Shown here: one piece after another, positions 13,240-24,003 of the stretch
Layout of the letters: every line of letters begins with the position of its first letter
How positions within the stretch are numbered: position 1 is the stretch's first letter
DNA from: Onychostoma macrolepis
Taxonomy: Eukaryota > Chordata > Actinopteri > Cypriniformes > Cyprinidae
Direction: 5' to 3'
Assembly (NCBI RefSeq): GCF_012432095.1
Contig: NC_081173.1
Span: 18,202,498-18,266,497, forward strand
Length of the DNA: 64,000 bases
Position numbers and translations under genes: made by a program
Notes under the pieces: generated by a model
Databases searched by the model: none
What the model was told of the DNA's origin: nothing
What the model saw: the letters and a program-made list of their open reading frames with translations, nothing else

Positions 13240-13450
13240 CGAAATCCCATCCCCAGCCTTCCAAATTCAATCACTGTGGGTAGAGAGTTCATTAATGGAG
13301 TTAACCGGCTAATTACCAAATGATGAATAGAGTCAGCACTCCCCTGAGACGCCCAGCTGGTGAGGCTCCGAGGGGCCCGCCAAGTCAGGGGAAAAAGAGT
13401 GTTTAGCGTAGAAATAAATTCTTAGTGACAGCTCAGTCAGTGAGAGCATG
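13240..13450. other. Candidate conserved non-coding block
   Basis: A complex stretch containing TTCATTAATGGAGTTAACC, GGCTAATTACCAAATGATG and a GC-rich half around 13350-13395. TAAT-core homeodomain-like sites are dense. There is no coding frame and no repeat structure. Among the non-repeat intervals it looks most like a vertebrate enhancer, but this is a judgement from texture. Confidence 0.35.
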
Positions 13451-13703
13451 GGGCTCTGCTGCCACCTGTTAGAGAATCAGTATGATATATGGGTTCAAAT
13501 CAAGATTTAGAACACTAGTGTCACATTAATGTGCTTATTAATGGCATTATGCAATAACTTTTGGATTGCAGGGGCGTCATGCGTCTATTTTTGGCACCAT
13601 TGACAGTCACTTATCACTGTTAAGACACGATTAAAAAGAAAAGACAAACAGATGTAAAAAACAAGAATTGAAGTAAGATGTGATACAGGGTTATATATAT
13701 GTA

Positions 13704-14402
13704 CACTGTAAAATTTACGGTACAAAACCGGCAGGTTTGGTTGCCGGAATTCTACCATAAAAAATACGGTAACAACATTTTAGGATTTAACTTAAATTTA
13801 CAGTTAAATACCGTAATTTCATTAACTGATATAATGTTAATATACCAACCTATTGAAGTACTGAAATCTGTTTTGTACCTTTGAAATACACTGATAACCA
13901 CCAAATGCAGGTGGTGATGAGAAAGTCACGATGAACCAAAGCCCATCACAAGTAGCTTTTAAATAGTAACATATATAGAAGGTGTACAGTGTCATTCACA
14001 CAAACACTAAACCCCATCATGGTGAGACTCATTAAACTGAAATATGCAGTAAACATTAATTTAACATCATTAGATATAACATACAACCCTAATGACTCTA
14101 TAAGCGCTTTGAGTACCCAGAAAAGCGCTATATAAATGTAACGAATGATTATTAATTATTATTATCATTAATAAACATAACTTATAAGAAAAAAAAAACT
14201 AAGTAGAAACATAGTTATTTCAAAGAAAAAAACATCCAATTCAAACAAAATTTGAAATGCAATGCAGGGAATTCTGGGAAGGTCAGTTTACGTTTTTCCC
14301 TGTAAATTTTACAGGAACTTACCGTTAACCATTTAACAGGTTTTTACTGTAGCATTTTCACAGTTTTTTACCGTTAAAATCACGGTCAATTTTTTTTCAG
14401 TG
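13704..14402. mobile_element. TA-flanked MITE (CACTG ends)
   Basis: The 699-bp element begins CACTGTAAAATTTACGG and ends, reverse-complemented, CACTGAAAAAAAATTGACCG. It is flanked by TA on both sides (13702-13703 and 14403-14404). The ends are rich in ACGGTAA/TTACCGTTAA words, as in a cyprinid MITE family. No transposase is present. A TA target fits Tc1/mariner-type mobilisation. It contains a second, unrelated repeat tail (14095-14165). Confidence 0.7.
14095..14165 (+). repeat. LINE2/SINE-type 3' tail fragment
   Basis: AAGCGCTTTGAGTACCCAG followed by AAAAGCGCTATATAAATG and a short ATT-rich tail is the conserved 3' end shared by L2-clade LINEs and their partner SINEs in fish. Only the tail is present, as expected for 5'-truncated copies, and it lies inside the MITE. 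Confidence 0.6.
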
Positions 14403-15260
14403 TAGAATCAAAATTATTAAAGTAAATGAATTTAATTTAAATTAATTACAGTATATTAATTTTATTGATATTTTTGTAAAGTTCAGTTATAAACCCCAGT
14501 AACTGAACTTTAAAAAAAGTCTGAGGCTGAGGGAGACATGTGAATGGTGATAGACATAAACATAAACATAGCAAGATTCAGGTTTCTTAATGGCACCTCT
14601 TTGCCCAAAAAAATCTATTTTACAAATTCTTCTTCAGTGATACTGATGTAATGTGTTTATACACCTAGTAAATAAGTCATTGTTTTAAGTTGCTCCATGT
14701 CAGTATATATCAGGCTACGCATGTGGCTGAAGAGAGGACAGCAGCACAGAAACTCAAGGTTGCATCTTGTAAAAAAAAAGAGAGATTCATGTTTTTTTTT
14801 TCTTTCATTCACTCCTGTTTAACTTTCTAACAAACTGTTTTCCCCTTTCCCTCGCCTTCCATGCCAAAGGAACATTTTTCAATGCGATGTGCAAAGTCAG
14901 ACAGAATCAAGGAGCATTGCTTATTGGAAGACGTTAAATAAATAAATTTCACTAAATAAATAAAAGCTCACATCAATCAGAATAACACAATTTTTTTTTA
15001 GCAACATGGAGGTTAATGTAAATTTGATCTCACAGTGCTTCACTACTGTAGATTAGTGCTGAGAAAAACAAACAAAACAAGATTCATAAAAATGTGTGAT
15101 TCCAAAAAAAACCTCAAATTTATTTATATCCTTATTTAGAGCTCTGAACTCAGCAAAAAGTACACTGCTCAATGTCACTTGCCAGATTTTTGAGAAGTCA
15201 CAGACTTGAAATCCTGAACTCCTCAAGGGGAATGCTTTTATATTCAAGCTGCCTCACAGA
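14403..15260. other. AT-rich stretch without gene
   Basis: Poly-A, poly-T and AAAT runs. No coding or repeat-family signal could be assigned. Confidence 0.45.
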
Positions 15261-15269
15261 TCAAGAGAT

Positions 15270-15960
15270 TCGTGGTACATCTACACTCCAACAGCAGCTC
15301 AAAAACATTTCATTAAGCGTAGATTCCCGTTTTCTCTGGTGAATGGTATTATGCTCCTGTGCACTGCCTCCTTTACAGAACAACTTACAATTACAGTCAT
15401 TTAATAATGTTAAACTGCAGCAGGAATTTCTAGGAAATGTCATACTTGATGTCTTATGAACACTTCACTTGTGTTTCTTTCTAACCAACGAAATAAGTCG
15501 TAACATTTTAGGGCTGCAAACCTCTAAAAATGAGAGTGTGGGCCAAAGACTGAAGTAAGCTGGGTGAAATATAATTAAACATGCAAGGCTGCATACATTA
15601 CGGAGCATGAAATAAAAGATGCACAAAGCAGTTAATAATAAATGAGCTTCATGGTGGAGAGAATGACGTGCCCTTCCAGGGTCTCGCCTCAGACATGTGT
15701 AATTCTCTCAAACGCAGTGGTGGTTTAAGTGGCACCACTCAAAATGCTCCTTGGGGGCTCAATTGTTTGCACAACCTGAGGCTGACCTGGACAACCAGCA
15801 CTATTTATTAGAAGCCCTCCGAACAGCGCTGGTTGTTTGGAATCAGGTGGTTCTGTGAGATAAGTTTCTGCCGTGCAATTAATGTCTCTACAGGTGGAGC
15901 GCAACATGACAAGTGAACCCGGAGCTTTTAACAGCGTGATGCCGATAGACAACGTCTTGG
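15270..15960. other. Candidate conserved non-coding block
   Basis: Complex and relatively GC-rich, especially 15660-15960 (for example GTGCAATTAATGTCTCTACA and CAATTGTTTGCACAACC). Short frames on the minus strand show no domain. Possible regulatory DNA, by composition only. Confidence 0.3.
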
Positions 15961-16518
15961 CCAGCGTGCTACCATGTAATCATCACATATGATACTGCTG
16001 CTGACCTTTCTCAGCCTCTAAAGCTCTTACAACAAGTAGCCAATTACATTATATGTGGTGTGTGACATTCAAAAGGTCAATATAAAGAATGTGAACCTGG
16101 AAGCGGCATTGGAGGGTTACACAATTCAAAACAACTGACAAAACAACTTGGTACAGTGTACTGATGTGGATCCATTTGTCATGGTTATTACACTTTTTCT
16201 ACTGCAACCTGTGGGGAGTCATGGCAAACTGCACAGAGGTGTCGTTTAACTAGAAATATTCTGCTGGAGAAAGACACTCCAACAACAGATTTAGTTGTAT
16301 GATATTGTTGGTATTGTAGGTATTCATATGTAAAGTGTTTGCAAAGATACTGGAATGTACAAGAACAGATAGCATCTAAAATACAAGCACAACTTAGAAA
16401 ATAGCCAAAAGTTTGAGAATCCTTTTAGGTTCATATAATATTTAATTCATGGATTTAATAGATTGAATTTATTGCACTTATTCAATGAAATCAATCCAAT
16501 ATGTTAAATAAATATACT

Positions 16519-16968
16519 ACACTGCCGTTCAAAATTTGTAGTCAGTAATTTCTTTTTAAATAAAACATAAATAAATCCTGTACTTTTGAACTTTCTATTT
16601 ATCAAAGAATCATGGGGAAAAAAAGTTACAGTTTCCACAAAAAATAAATAAATAAATAAATAAATAAGCAGCACAACTGTTTTTAACATTGATAGTAATA
16701 AGAAATGTTGAATAATTTCTGAAGGATCATGTGACACTGAAGTCTGGAGTTATGGCTGCTGAAAATTCAGCTTTGCTATCACTGGAATAAATTACATTTT
16801 ATATTATAACATATTGTAATAAAATATATTGAAATAGAAACCGATATTTTTATTAGTAATATTTCACAATATTGCAGTTTTACTTCTGCAATATTGTGAA
16901 CTTCTTTACTTCAGAGACTTCTGTCAAAAATCTGTCAAAAAAAATTTCCAAACTTTTGAATGGTGGCA
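16519..16968 (-). repeat. GTTCAAAAGTTTG-type cyprinid dispersed repeat, near full length
   Basis: The left end CACTGCCGTTCAAAATTTGT and the right end AAACTTTTGAATGGTGG are inverted copies. The interior carries, reversed, the same CAGTGTCACATGATCC wording as the copy at 9.1 kb. A short (AAAT)n run lies at 16643-16668, and a perfect 15-bp hairpin at 16863-16900. Non-coding DNA-transposon-like element. Confidence 0.65.
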
Positions 16969-17060
16969 TATATAATAGAAACCACTATACACATATTATT
17001 ATAATGTACAATATTCCTGAAGATTTTTAGATTATAATTTAGCTGCTCATCAGTTAATAC

Positions 17061-17571
17061 AACCGGATCTCACAGAATTCCGTGTAATGACCACGGACTT
17101 AATTAACCCCGAATCTGTGGTGGTATCACGGAATCGCCGAAACTTCCGTGATTGGGCTCAAAGAAGGCATCAGCCGTGGTCCATGCACGGATTCACTGGT
17201 TCAACACCAGCGCTGCATCGGACCACGTAAAAAGAGTGACTCCGATGCAGTTATATTTTGTATATAAATTTATACTTTCACTGGAGTAGCTACCTGACCC
17301 CACCCCTACCCTAAACCTACCCAGTTCTGAACAATAATGATGACGATAAATTTCCCAGTATCGCGTCGGCATATTGATGCTAAGGGTTTCCTATTTAAAG
17401 TGTTGAACCAGTGAATCCGTGCGTGGAGCACGGCTGATGCCTGTCACTGACTTACATTGGTATCACTTCTGTGAGCCCATCACGGAATTTTCGGCGATTC
17501 CGTGATGCCACCACAGATTCGGAGGTTAATTAAGTCCGTGGTCTTACACGGAATTCTGTGAGATCATGTTG
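17061..17571. mobile_element. Foldback MITE with 8-bp target duplication
   Basis: The 511-bp element is flanked by identical GTTAATAC (17053-17060 and 17572-17579). The two ends are long inverted repeats of roughly 150 bp or more. The left arm starts with GATCTCACAGAATTCCGTGT, and the reverse complement of the right arm gives the same words with small changes; both arms continue to CGGATTCACTGGTTCAACAC. The right arm has an extra short insertion relative to the left. The 8-bp duplication is the hallmark of hAT transposons. No protein is encoded. Confidence 0.8.
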
Positions 17572-17579
17572 GTTAATAC

Positions 17580-18005
17580 CTTGTTTTAGATGCTGTCAAT
17601 ACGTCCATTTCATTTAACACCCAAACAAGCAAAAATGTACATTATGAATACCAATGAAATTAAGTGCTAGTTCAGAGAGTCAGAAAATGACTAATACTTA
17701 CGAGCTGTAGAATCACGCAACATATTGAGTGCAAGCCACTCTTTATCGACAACCAGAATGGTGTTTACATCCAGAGAGAAAATCTACATACTGTATGCAG
17801 ATCAATTTTTACTTCTGTAGCCTACTCCTGTTCTGATGATAAAGGAACACAGTTTAAAGCATTAACATCACATACACTTTGTCAGGTTATCAAGCACAAT
17901 CTGCGCATACACACTGTAAAAAGGAAAGTATTTTGGTCATAAATCATTAAAATTTCATAGGTTTGGTCCTTGATAACCAATGCTAGCACTCACCACCTAT
18001 CCTGA
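17580..18005. other. Non-coding stretch, nothing recognised
   Basis: Ordinary AT-rich sequence. No gene, repeat family or structure could be supported. Confidence 0.4.
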
Positions 18006-18029
18006 TTAATTAAAACAGCTTATTTCCAG

Positions 18030-18330
18030 TAACTGTGACAGGTTTATATCCTCTCCTTGTGGATCTTCCCAGCACTTGCTGGTACAGAGAGTTCTGAAAG
18101 TTAGACTCATGGTATGAATGTCATGAATTTTCACTGTGCCACTGGCCGGATTGTTAAGAGTAATTGCATTCCACTGGAAGCTCCTGACGCTCATTTGCTG
18201 CCTGTGGCAGATCTGGAGCCCAGATTGCAGCCCTTCCCTGGCATATACCAGCCTCCCTTCTCTTCTAATGCACAATAAAAACGAAGGAATGCTCAGTATT
18301 TCTACACCGAAGGCTGTAATATCCATCTAC
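18030..18330. other. Candidate conserved non-coding block
   Basis: Complex, non-repetitive text including GGATTGTTAAGAGTAATTGC. Opposing 106- and 65-codon frames overlap here, with no known domain on either. Overlapping frames on both strands over conserved-looking text more often mark non-coding DNA than an exon. Confidence 0.25.
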
Positions 18331-18575
18331 TGAGTAATGGTGTACTCAGTATACACCACAGTATATTACAATGCTTATTTTCTGGAAATGTTATGAATAT
18401 TAGTTTTTTTCTGCCTTTATAAAGAAACAATGTGCTTAATGCACTAACATGATCAGATTTCAAAAGATTATGTCAAGGTTTACTTTACCAAGTATGCACG
18501 CTGTACTCACTGTCAGCGGAAAGGAATAAATAAAGCTAAATGCAACAAATAAGACATCCTGTGTAAGCATGTTAT

Positions 18576-18584
<9 letters not shown>

Positions 18585-18619
<35 letters not shown>
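18585..18619. repeat. (TA)n microsatellite
   Basis: About sixteen TA units after a short ACACATACAT lead. Confidence 0.95.
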
Positions 18620-18621
<2 letters not shown>

Positions 18622-18769
18622 TCTCTGTGTTAAACCTTAAATCTGTTATTCTTGTTTTCTTGCAGTTATATTTATATAATTATTCTGTACCGACATTTTT
18701 ATCAAGGGCGCCCAGTTGTGCGTCGGACCTTTATGCAATAGTTACAACACAATGCCAAGGATTCTGCTG

Positions 18770-19140
18770 AGAGAAGCAAAGGCACTGATTTCGGAAGCAA
18801 TGAACCTGTTTATTTGGCCTGTCAAACTCCTAACACACATGGCTCAGGGCTCATTTCTTTATTACGGCAATCACGCTCTTTAGTATTCCAGCAGTCACTG
18901 AAATTTCCCAGCGCAGCTGAGGCTCCGATCTCTTTATTTCCTCCTTTTCTCCAGAGAGCATCACAGGACTTGTACTCTCTCCTCCGTCCAGACACGCTCA
19001 CGAGTGTCTCTGTCTCCCCTGCTCTGCCAACAGATGTTCATTTATACAGATGACCCTTTCTTTCTGCTGTTTAATTACTCTTTGTCCTCTTGTTAATGAA
19101 CCAGCCCGTGTGCTCGTGCCGCAGAGGCGTCCCACAAGAC
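18770..19140. other. Candidate conserved non-coding block
   Basis: Balanced-composition, non-repetitive interval between a microsatellite and ordinary AT-rich DNA. A 79-codon plus frame (18814-19053) is Ser/Pro/Leu-rich with no recognisable domain, and no splice sites support an exon. Confidence 0.25.
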
Positions 19141-19511
19141 AACATGGGCGCTTCTGCCAGGGTGTATTTTCGCTATCGAAATTTGAGAATCACAATATTC
19201 ACTGATGCATGCAAGAATAAATACGAATCATAAGAGTTTCATAATGGAAGCTATAAGCACCAGGCCCTCTACAGACAGGTTATGAAAGCTTTCGTTGGGA
19301 GTGGGCTTTGATTTGTTCATTGCTTTCTGATGTGACTGTGTGCAAAGAATAACTGATGATATGAGCTCCTAAAAGTGCACTCAATGCTTGACTAGATCCT
19401 CTTCATCTCATTGGTCTTTCACCTATCACGTACCAGCATGGATGCATGAAGTTTGCTTATTATGATGATTACGATGGTGTTTGTTTATCTTCCGCTTCTT
19501 TCTTTTCATAC

Positions 19512-19520
19512 ATATATATA

Positions 19521-19559
<39 letters not shown>
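19512..19559. repeat. (TA)n microsatellite
   Basis: TA tract with one CTG interruption, immediately left of the nested transposon block. Confidence 0.95.
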
Positions 19560-19561
<2 letters not shown>

Positions 19562-19822
19562 CGATATGCTATTTACACTAAGTGCAAATAGCAATGAATT
19601 CTACAACCCGAATTCCGGAAATGTTGGGACGTTTTTTAAATTTGAATAAAATGAAAACTAAAAAAATTTCAAATCACATGAGCCAATATTTTATTCACAG
19701 TAGAACATAGATAACATAACAAATGTTTAAACTGAGAAATTTTACAATTTTATGCACAAAATGAGCTTATTTCAAATTTGATGCCTGCTACAGATCTCAA
19801 AATAGTTGAGACGGGGGCATGT

Positions 19823-21321
19823 TTACCATGGTGTAGCATTTCCTCTTCTTTTCAACAGTTTGAAGACGTCTGGGCATCAAGGTTATGAGTTTCTGGAGTT
19901 TTGGTGTTGGAATTTGGTCCCATTCTTGCCTGATATAGGTTTCCAGCTGCTGAAGAGTTCGTGGTCATCTTTTATGTATTTTTCGTTTAATGATGTGCCA
20001 AATGTTCTCTCTAGGTGAAAGATCTGGACTGCAGGTGTAGGCATATAGATTCAGATAGCTATATATATATATATTTTAGTATTATTAATTGTCATTTACT
20101 AAATGTACTGGTGCTTCAACAATATTTGTGTACAATGTATAATGATGCCTATTATAACATCACTTAGACTTGTATATACTGGCGATGGTGAGCCGCAGGG
20201 AGTTTCATTCATGTATGAAGAAGTCACACTGCCAGTCGTTAAAACACACTACTGTGAAATGAACTAATTTCTTGTTGTGTTTATTAACTTTGCAGGTAAG
20301 ATAAGTGATGTGGCATCGCAGCTTATGTTCATGAAAGGTGTATGTTATATGGGGATTTCATGTGTTTGTTTAATGCACTTATGTTTTGAATGGATAGAAT
20401 TGACCGCGTTAGCGCACCCGCGGCTGGTTTGCGGCCGAGTCGAGGCCGCGCGAAGTATTGCGTCATGAAAGTGATTGATGTTGACAGAGAAGATTATAAT
20501 TAAAAATGCACTCAATCTTGTTTGTAAAAGGAAGTTAAGTAATATTCGATTATAAAGGCGTTTGTATTCTGTAATTTTATCATTGTTTAATGATTACTAT
20601 GATGCTGGTGGAGTTTACAAATGTTTAGTATTAAGTGTACTTAACAGTGCGTATACACAGTTAGTGTGTTCATTGAGTAGTGCTAATTTCAGTGAGTTAT
20701 AGTCTATATGGTGGAATGTATTGTTCTCATTTTTGCTTTACTTTATGTAACGTTATATCGGAAGATTGCGCAAAGTGAGTTTATTGAACTAGAGTTTCAT
20801 TCATGTATGAAGAAGTCACTGTTTATTAACTTTGCAGAGTGTGACAAAATAAAAACTAATATGTGCCACCAGACAACATCGCCTCTTCTGTGTGTGCAAC
20901 ACAGGCAGGCCAATTCAGCACCCGGACTCTTCTACGACGCCATGCTGTTGTAATAGCTGCAGTATGTAGTTTGCATTGTCCTGCTGAAATACACAAGGCC
21001 TTCCCTGAAATAGACGTCGTCTGGAGGGGAGCATATATTGCTCTAAAACCTGTATATACCTTTCAGCATTCATAGTGCCTTCCAAGCACTCAGATGCAGT
21101 GTCGTCTGAGGGCCCAAAGACCACAGGCATCCAACAAAGGTCTTCGGCCTTGTCCCTTACACAGAGATTTCTCCATTTTCTCTGAATCTTTTGATGATGT
21201 TATGCACTGTAGATGATTAGATTTGCAAAGCCTTTGCAATTTTACGTTGAGGAACGTTGTTTTTAAAGTATTCCACAATCTTTTTCCACACTATTTCACA
21301 GATTGGAGTGCCTCTGCCCAT
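19823..21321 (-). pseudogene. Tc1 transposase remnant, split by LTR-like insertion
   Basis: Tc1/mariner transposase, a DDE enzyme that cuts and pastes its element at TA. Reading leftward from the ATG at 21321 gives MGRGTPICEIVWKKIVEYF and a helix-turn-helix region ending HNIIKRFRENGEIS, with a stop replacing a codon near 21213. A large deletion near 21090 joins the 'ALRRHCI' region directly to 'ERYIQVLEQ'. Then comes the catalytic stretch FQQDN (about 20950), a frameshift, and VRVLNWPA at about 20910. The frame resumes across the insertion at about 20035 with CSPDLSP, where the catalytic Glu codon region reads 'SPRENIW' and so has I-to-R beside the Glu. The tail is LQQLETYIRQEWDQIPTPKL, and the stop is at 19823-19825. 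Several frameshifts and stops make it non-functional. Confidence 0.8.
20036..20901. mobile_element. Solo-LTR-like insertion inside the Tc1
   Basis: The insertion interrupts the transposase exactly between the codons for WPA and CSPDL. It starts TGTAGGCATATAG, ends GTGTGCAACA (TG...CA, as in LTRs), and is flanked by CAGG on both sides (20032-20035 and 20902-20905), a 4-bp target duplication. Removing it with one CAGG rejoins the transposase frame, which supports the boundaries. It holds an AATAAA motif at 20848-20853 and a CpG-rich core at 20402-20466. Two internal words are each repeated: a 28-bp word at 20200-20227 and 20792-20819, and GTTTATTAACTTTGCAG at 20279-20295 and 20821-20837. It carries no coding region. 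Gypsy versus endogenous retrovirus cannot be decided. Confidence 0.65.
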
Positions 21322-21782
21322 CTTTACTTCTGAGAGACTCTGCCTCTCTAAGACATCCCTTTTATAGCTAATCAACATATAACGTCTGGAATTCGTGTTG
21401 TATTTACACTGTTAAAATTTATACTACTTAATACAAATAGTGGCAATTATCTGCACCTCAGTATTGTAGTACATTATAAAACAGTATGCAATAATAACGT
21501 ATTGAGTGTAAATGATAATTTCAATTAAAATTATAAAATGGATGCCACCTTATTGGAACAATAAAGCCCTCCCTACGCCTACCCTAACCCTATCCCTATC
21601 CCATACTTTATTTTCAACTTTTTGATTATTTCCTTAATTTTTATTCAAAATAAATGCCTTTCCGCTGTGATATGATATTTGAAATGGGAGGGGAAAAAGG
21701 CAAAAGGCGGGTTCGAACCCGGTCGACCAACAAGGCGAGCTCTTTGCACTTAGTGTAAATAGACACTCTGTTATTGTTCTTC

Positions 21783-21880
21783 TTATTATTATTATTCCTG
21801 TGATTCAGCAGCAATTACTCCAGTCTTCAGTGTCACATGATTCTTCAGAAATCATTCTAATATACTGATTTATTTCTGAA
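21783..21880 (+). repeat. GTTCAAAAGTTTG-type dispersed repeat, fragment
   Basis: It contains CTCCAGTCTTCAGTGTCACA and ATCATTCTAATATACTGATT, the core wording of the family at 9.1, 16.5 and 54.7 kb. Both ends are missing. Confidence 0.6.
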
Positions 21881-22438
21881 ATTATATTATTATTATTTTT
21901 TTTTTCCTTTTCCTTCCTGATTTAATAATATATGTATCACAGGTTAATATGCAGTGACAGAAATTTATGGAATTTGACAGTAATTTTAATAAAATTCAGA
22001 CAACTGGAATAAATATGTTTTGGGGCTTCTCAAGAAAAAAAATACTGAGATTCTGAAAAAAAAAAAAACTGCCCTTCAGGCATTGCGTGATACAACAAAG
22101 CAGCTGTCCCTGACTATCTAAAGCTCACTGATGCCCAGTAGACTCTGCTGATCAATTTTAAAGTCTCTGTCATACAGATTTTTGCATCCTGTCTGTTGAA
22201 AGTGTGGAATATATATGTGTAACCTCCATAATACACAATAAACATTCTCTTATTTCAAGTATGTAAACGCTGCACGACTGACAGTGCAAAAGAAAATAAT
22301 ATATAAAACAATTTTTATTTGATTGCTTATTTATAAAATTAATTAAATTCAGTAACATTTGCAGTGACAAAACAATCATTAAAAGCAGCACTCCTAGTAT
22401 TCCTTCTGCCCTACTCTGTTGAGCCATAAATTGATTTA

Positions 22439-23080
22439 CCGTATTGACCTGAATTTAAGACAACCCCCCTTTTTACAGATGTACCTTTTGGAAAAAGGCA
22501 TTTTGGAAACCAAATCTTGTGTTTTACTGAGAAAAAAAAAAAAAACGTTTTTTTTTTTTTCTTAAATTATTTTCATATTGCATATTTTTCCTATTTTAAT
22601 ATTTGTTTTGAAAGTATGGTAAATATGAACCAAATGAGCCAACAATCACATTTAAAAATATACACTTTTTGATAAACCATAAAAATAACAGGTAGCCCAT
22701 CTGAGTTATATAACAATTAGGCTATCCATCTCATAGTAGCCTACCAAAATATTATGAACAGTAGAAGTGAAATCTTATTGTAGTTTATCAAATATGGGTA
22801 CTGTCTTACGTTTTAAAATAACTTACAAACACTTACTGTTTGGTCCCATCAGGCTACAGTCACTACTCATATGCCACTGTAAGCTTTTCTTTTTCTTTTG
22901 TTTTCACTCACAAACTTTACAACACACATTACATTACGTATTTCATGGCACACTCGTTTTATGTGTATTTGCCGCCACCTATTGTTGTGGGTGTATAATT
23001 GACATGTCAATGTCTAGACCCCGAATATAAGACGATGTATTTCCAAGAAAAAATATCGTCTTATATTCGGTTCAATACGG
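22439..23080. mobile_element. TA-flanked MITE with CCGTATTGACC ends
   Basis: The 642-bp element begins CCGTATTGACCTGAATTTAA and ends, reverse-complemented, CCGTATTGAACCGAATATAA. It has TA on both sides (22437-22438 and 23081-23082). The inverted ends are about 28 bp. Poly-A and poly-T runs lie inside at 22530-22562. The 87-codon frame within (22767-23030) has no domain. This is a recognisable cyprinid MITE type, and the TA target suggests mobilisation by a Tc1/mariner/pogo-type transposase. Confidence 0.75.
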
Positions 23081-23219
23081 TATGTTTTGACAGTGTCACT
23101 GAGCCCGCCTTTAAGAATCATCCTACAAATTGCTCATTTACAGTCTTGGCATATCAAACTGCAATAGGAGAAAGCATTTTGCCATCGAAAGAATCACACA
23201 CACTTTACCTTTAAGCTTC

Positions 23220-23740
23220 ATAATCTTTCCTTCTTAATTATTCCACTTGTGTCTCAGTCAGCTTTAAAAATGCAGTGAGAATGCGTTGATATTCATCATG
23301 GCAAGAGTAATATGTTTCCACATTATTAATTTCCATTAAGGATGACCTTGGAATGGGCGAGTTACTAAGATCACAGCCCTCCAATCTGCACCGTGCCCTT
23401 GAGATAGCCACAAACCTCATGTTGCTTGAAAGGAACTGTCCGTGTAATTAGTTTACTGCAATTTGCTTTGAATGAAAACGGGCAGCTAATGTTTTGAAGA
23501 CAGAAGCTTTTGTTCCTGCGGTGGTCTTGGTATTCTTTGTCTAGCAGGGATACTTGTTTTTTTGCTGCTTCCTCTGCTAGAGAGGCATGTGGGTGTATCT
23601 AGTGTGTAATGGAGGAACTGATCACTCTGTAGCTGCCCTGTGCACACGCCATCTCATACAACGCTGAGAGCGCTTTTGTAATTATTGCTTCCAATTTCTG
23701 GCAGCTGCACTGGTGTGGAGACAAGCTTTTAAAAGCCACT
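23220..23740. other. Candidate conserved non-coding block
   Basis: Complex non-repeat sequence with TTATTAATTTCCATTAAGG and several TAAT cores. Frames on the minus strand lack domains. Regulatory function is only an inference from texture. Confidence 0.3.
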
Positions 23741-24003
23741 TGGACATTTGGTTTAGGGAGGAATGTAGCATGAGGGCTGCTGGGACTGGGATTTTTTGAC
23801 TTGCATTTGTCTGGTCCTCTAATATTCTTATTTTCATATTTTCAGTATTGTTCTCCCCTTGTCTGCCTGCTGCATGCACACCAAATCTCAAAGCATATAC
23901 TATTTCTGTATACAAGTACAAAAATCTCTTAAGAACTGTTTTTTTGTTTGTTTGTTTGTTTCATGTTTTTCTATGGCATCACTGTAAAAAAAAAAAAAAA
24001 AAC

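Larger units (their letters stand above)
19604..21400 (-). mobile_element. Tc1-like transposon, disrupted (family A)
   Basis: It is bounded by TA on both sides (19602-19603 and 21401-21402). The ends begin CAACCCGAATTCCGG and, on the other strand, CAACACGAATTCCAG, which are inverted repeats. It contains a minus-strand Tc1 transposase remnant, split by an 866-bp TG...CA insertion and shortened by an internal deletion. It lies inside the MITE at 19568-21764. Confidence 0.8.
19568..21764. mobile_element. MITE with TTTACACTAAGTGCAAA ends, hosting a Tc1
   Basis: The left terminus (19568-19592) and right terminus (21739-21764) are inverted copies sharing TATTTACACTAAGTGCAAA. Without the Tc1 inside it, the element is about 400 bp. 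The right part carries CCCTACGCCTACCCTAACCC and a GGGTTCGAACCC palindrome resembling a tRNA B box. No gene of its own is seen. The ends match wording I associate with a common cyprinid MITE. A target duplication could not be identified. Confidence 0.6.

Noticed and set aside
20036..20907. Alternative target duplication AGGCA for the insertion
   Set aside because: Using AGGCA leaves two extra codons in the transposase and gives ends without TG...CA. CAGG restores WPA-CSPDL and gives LTR-type ends.
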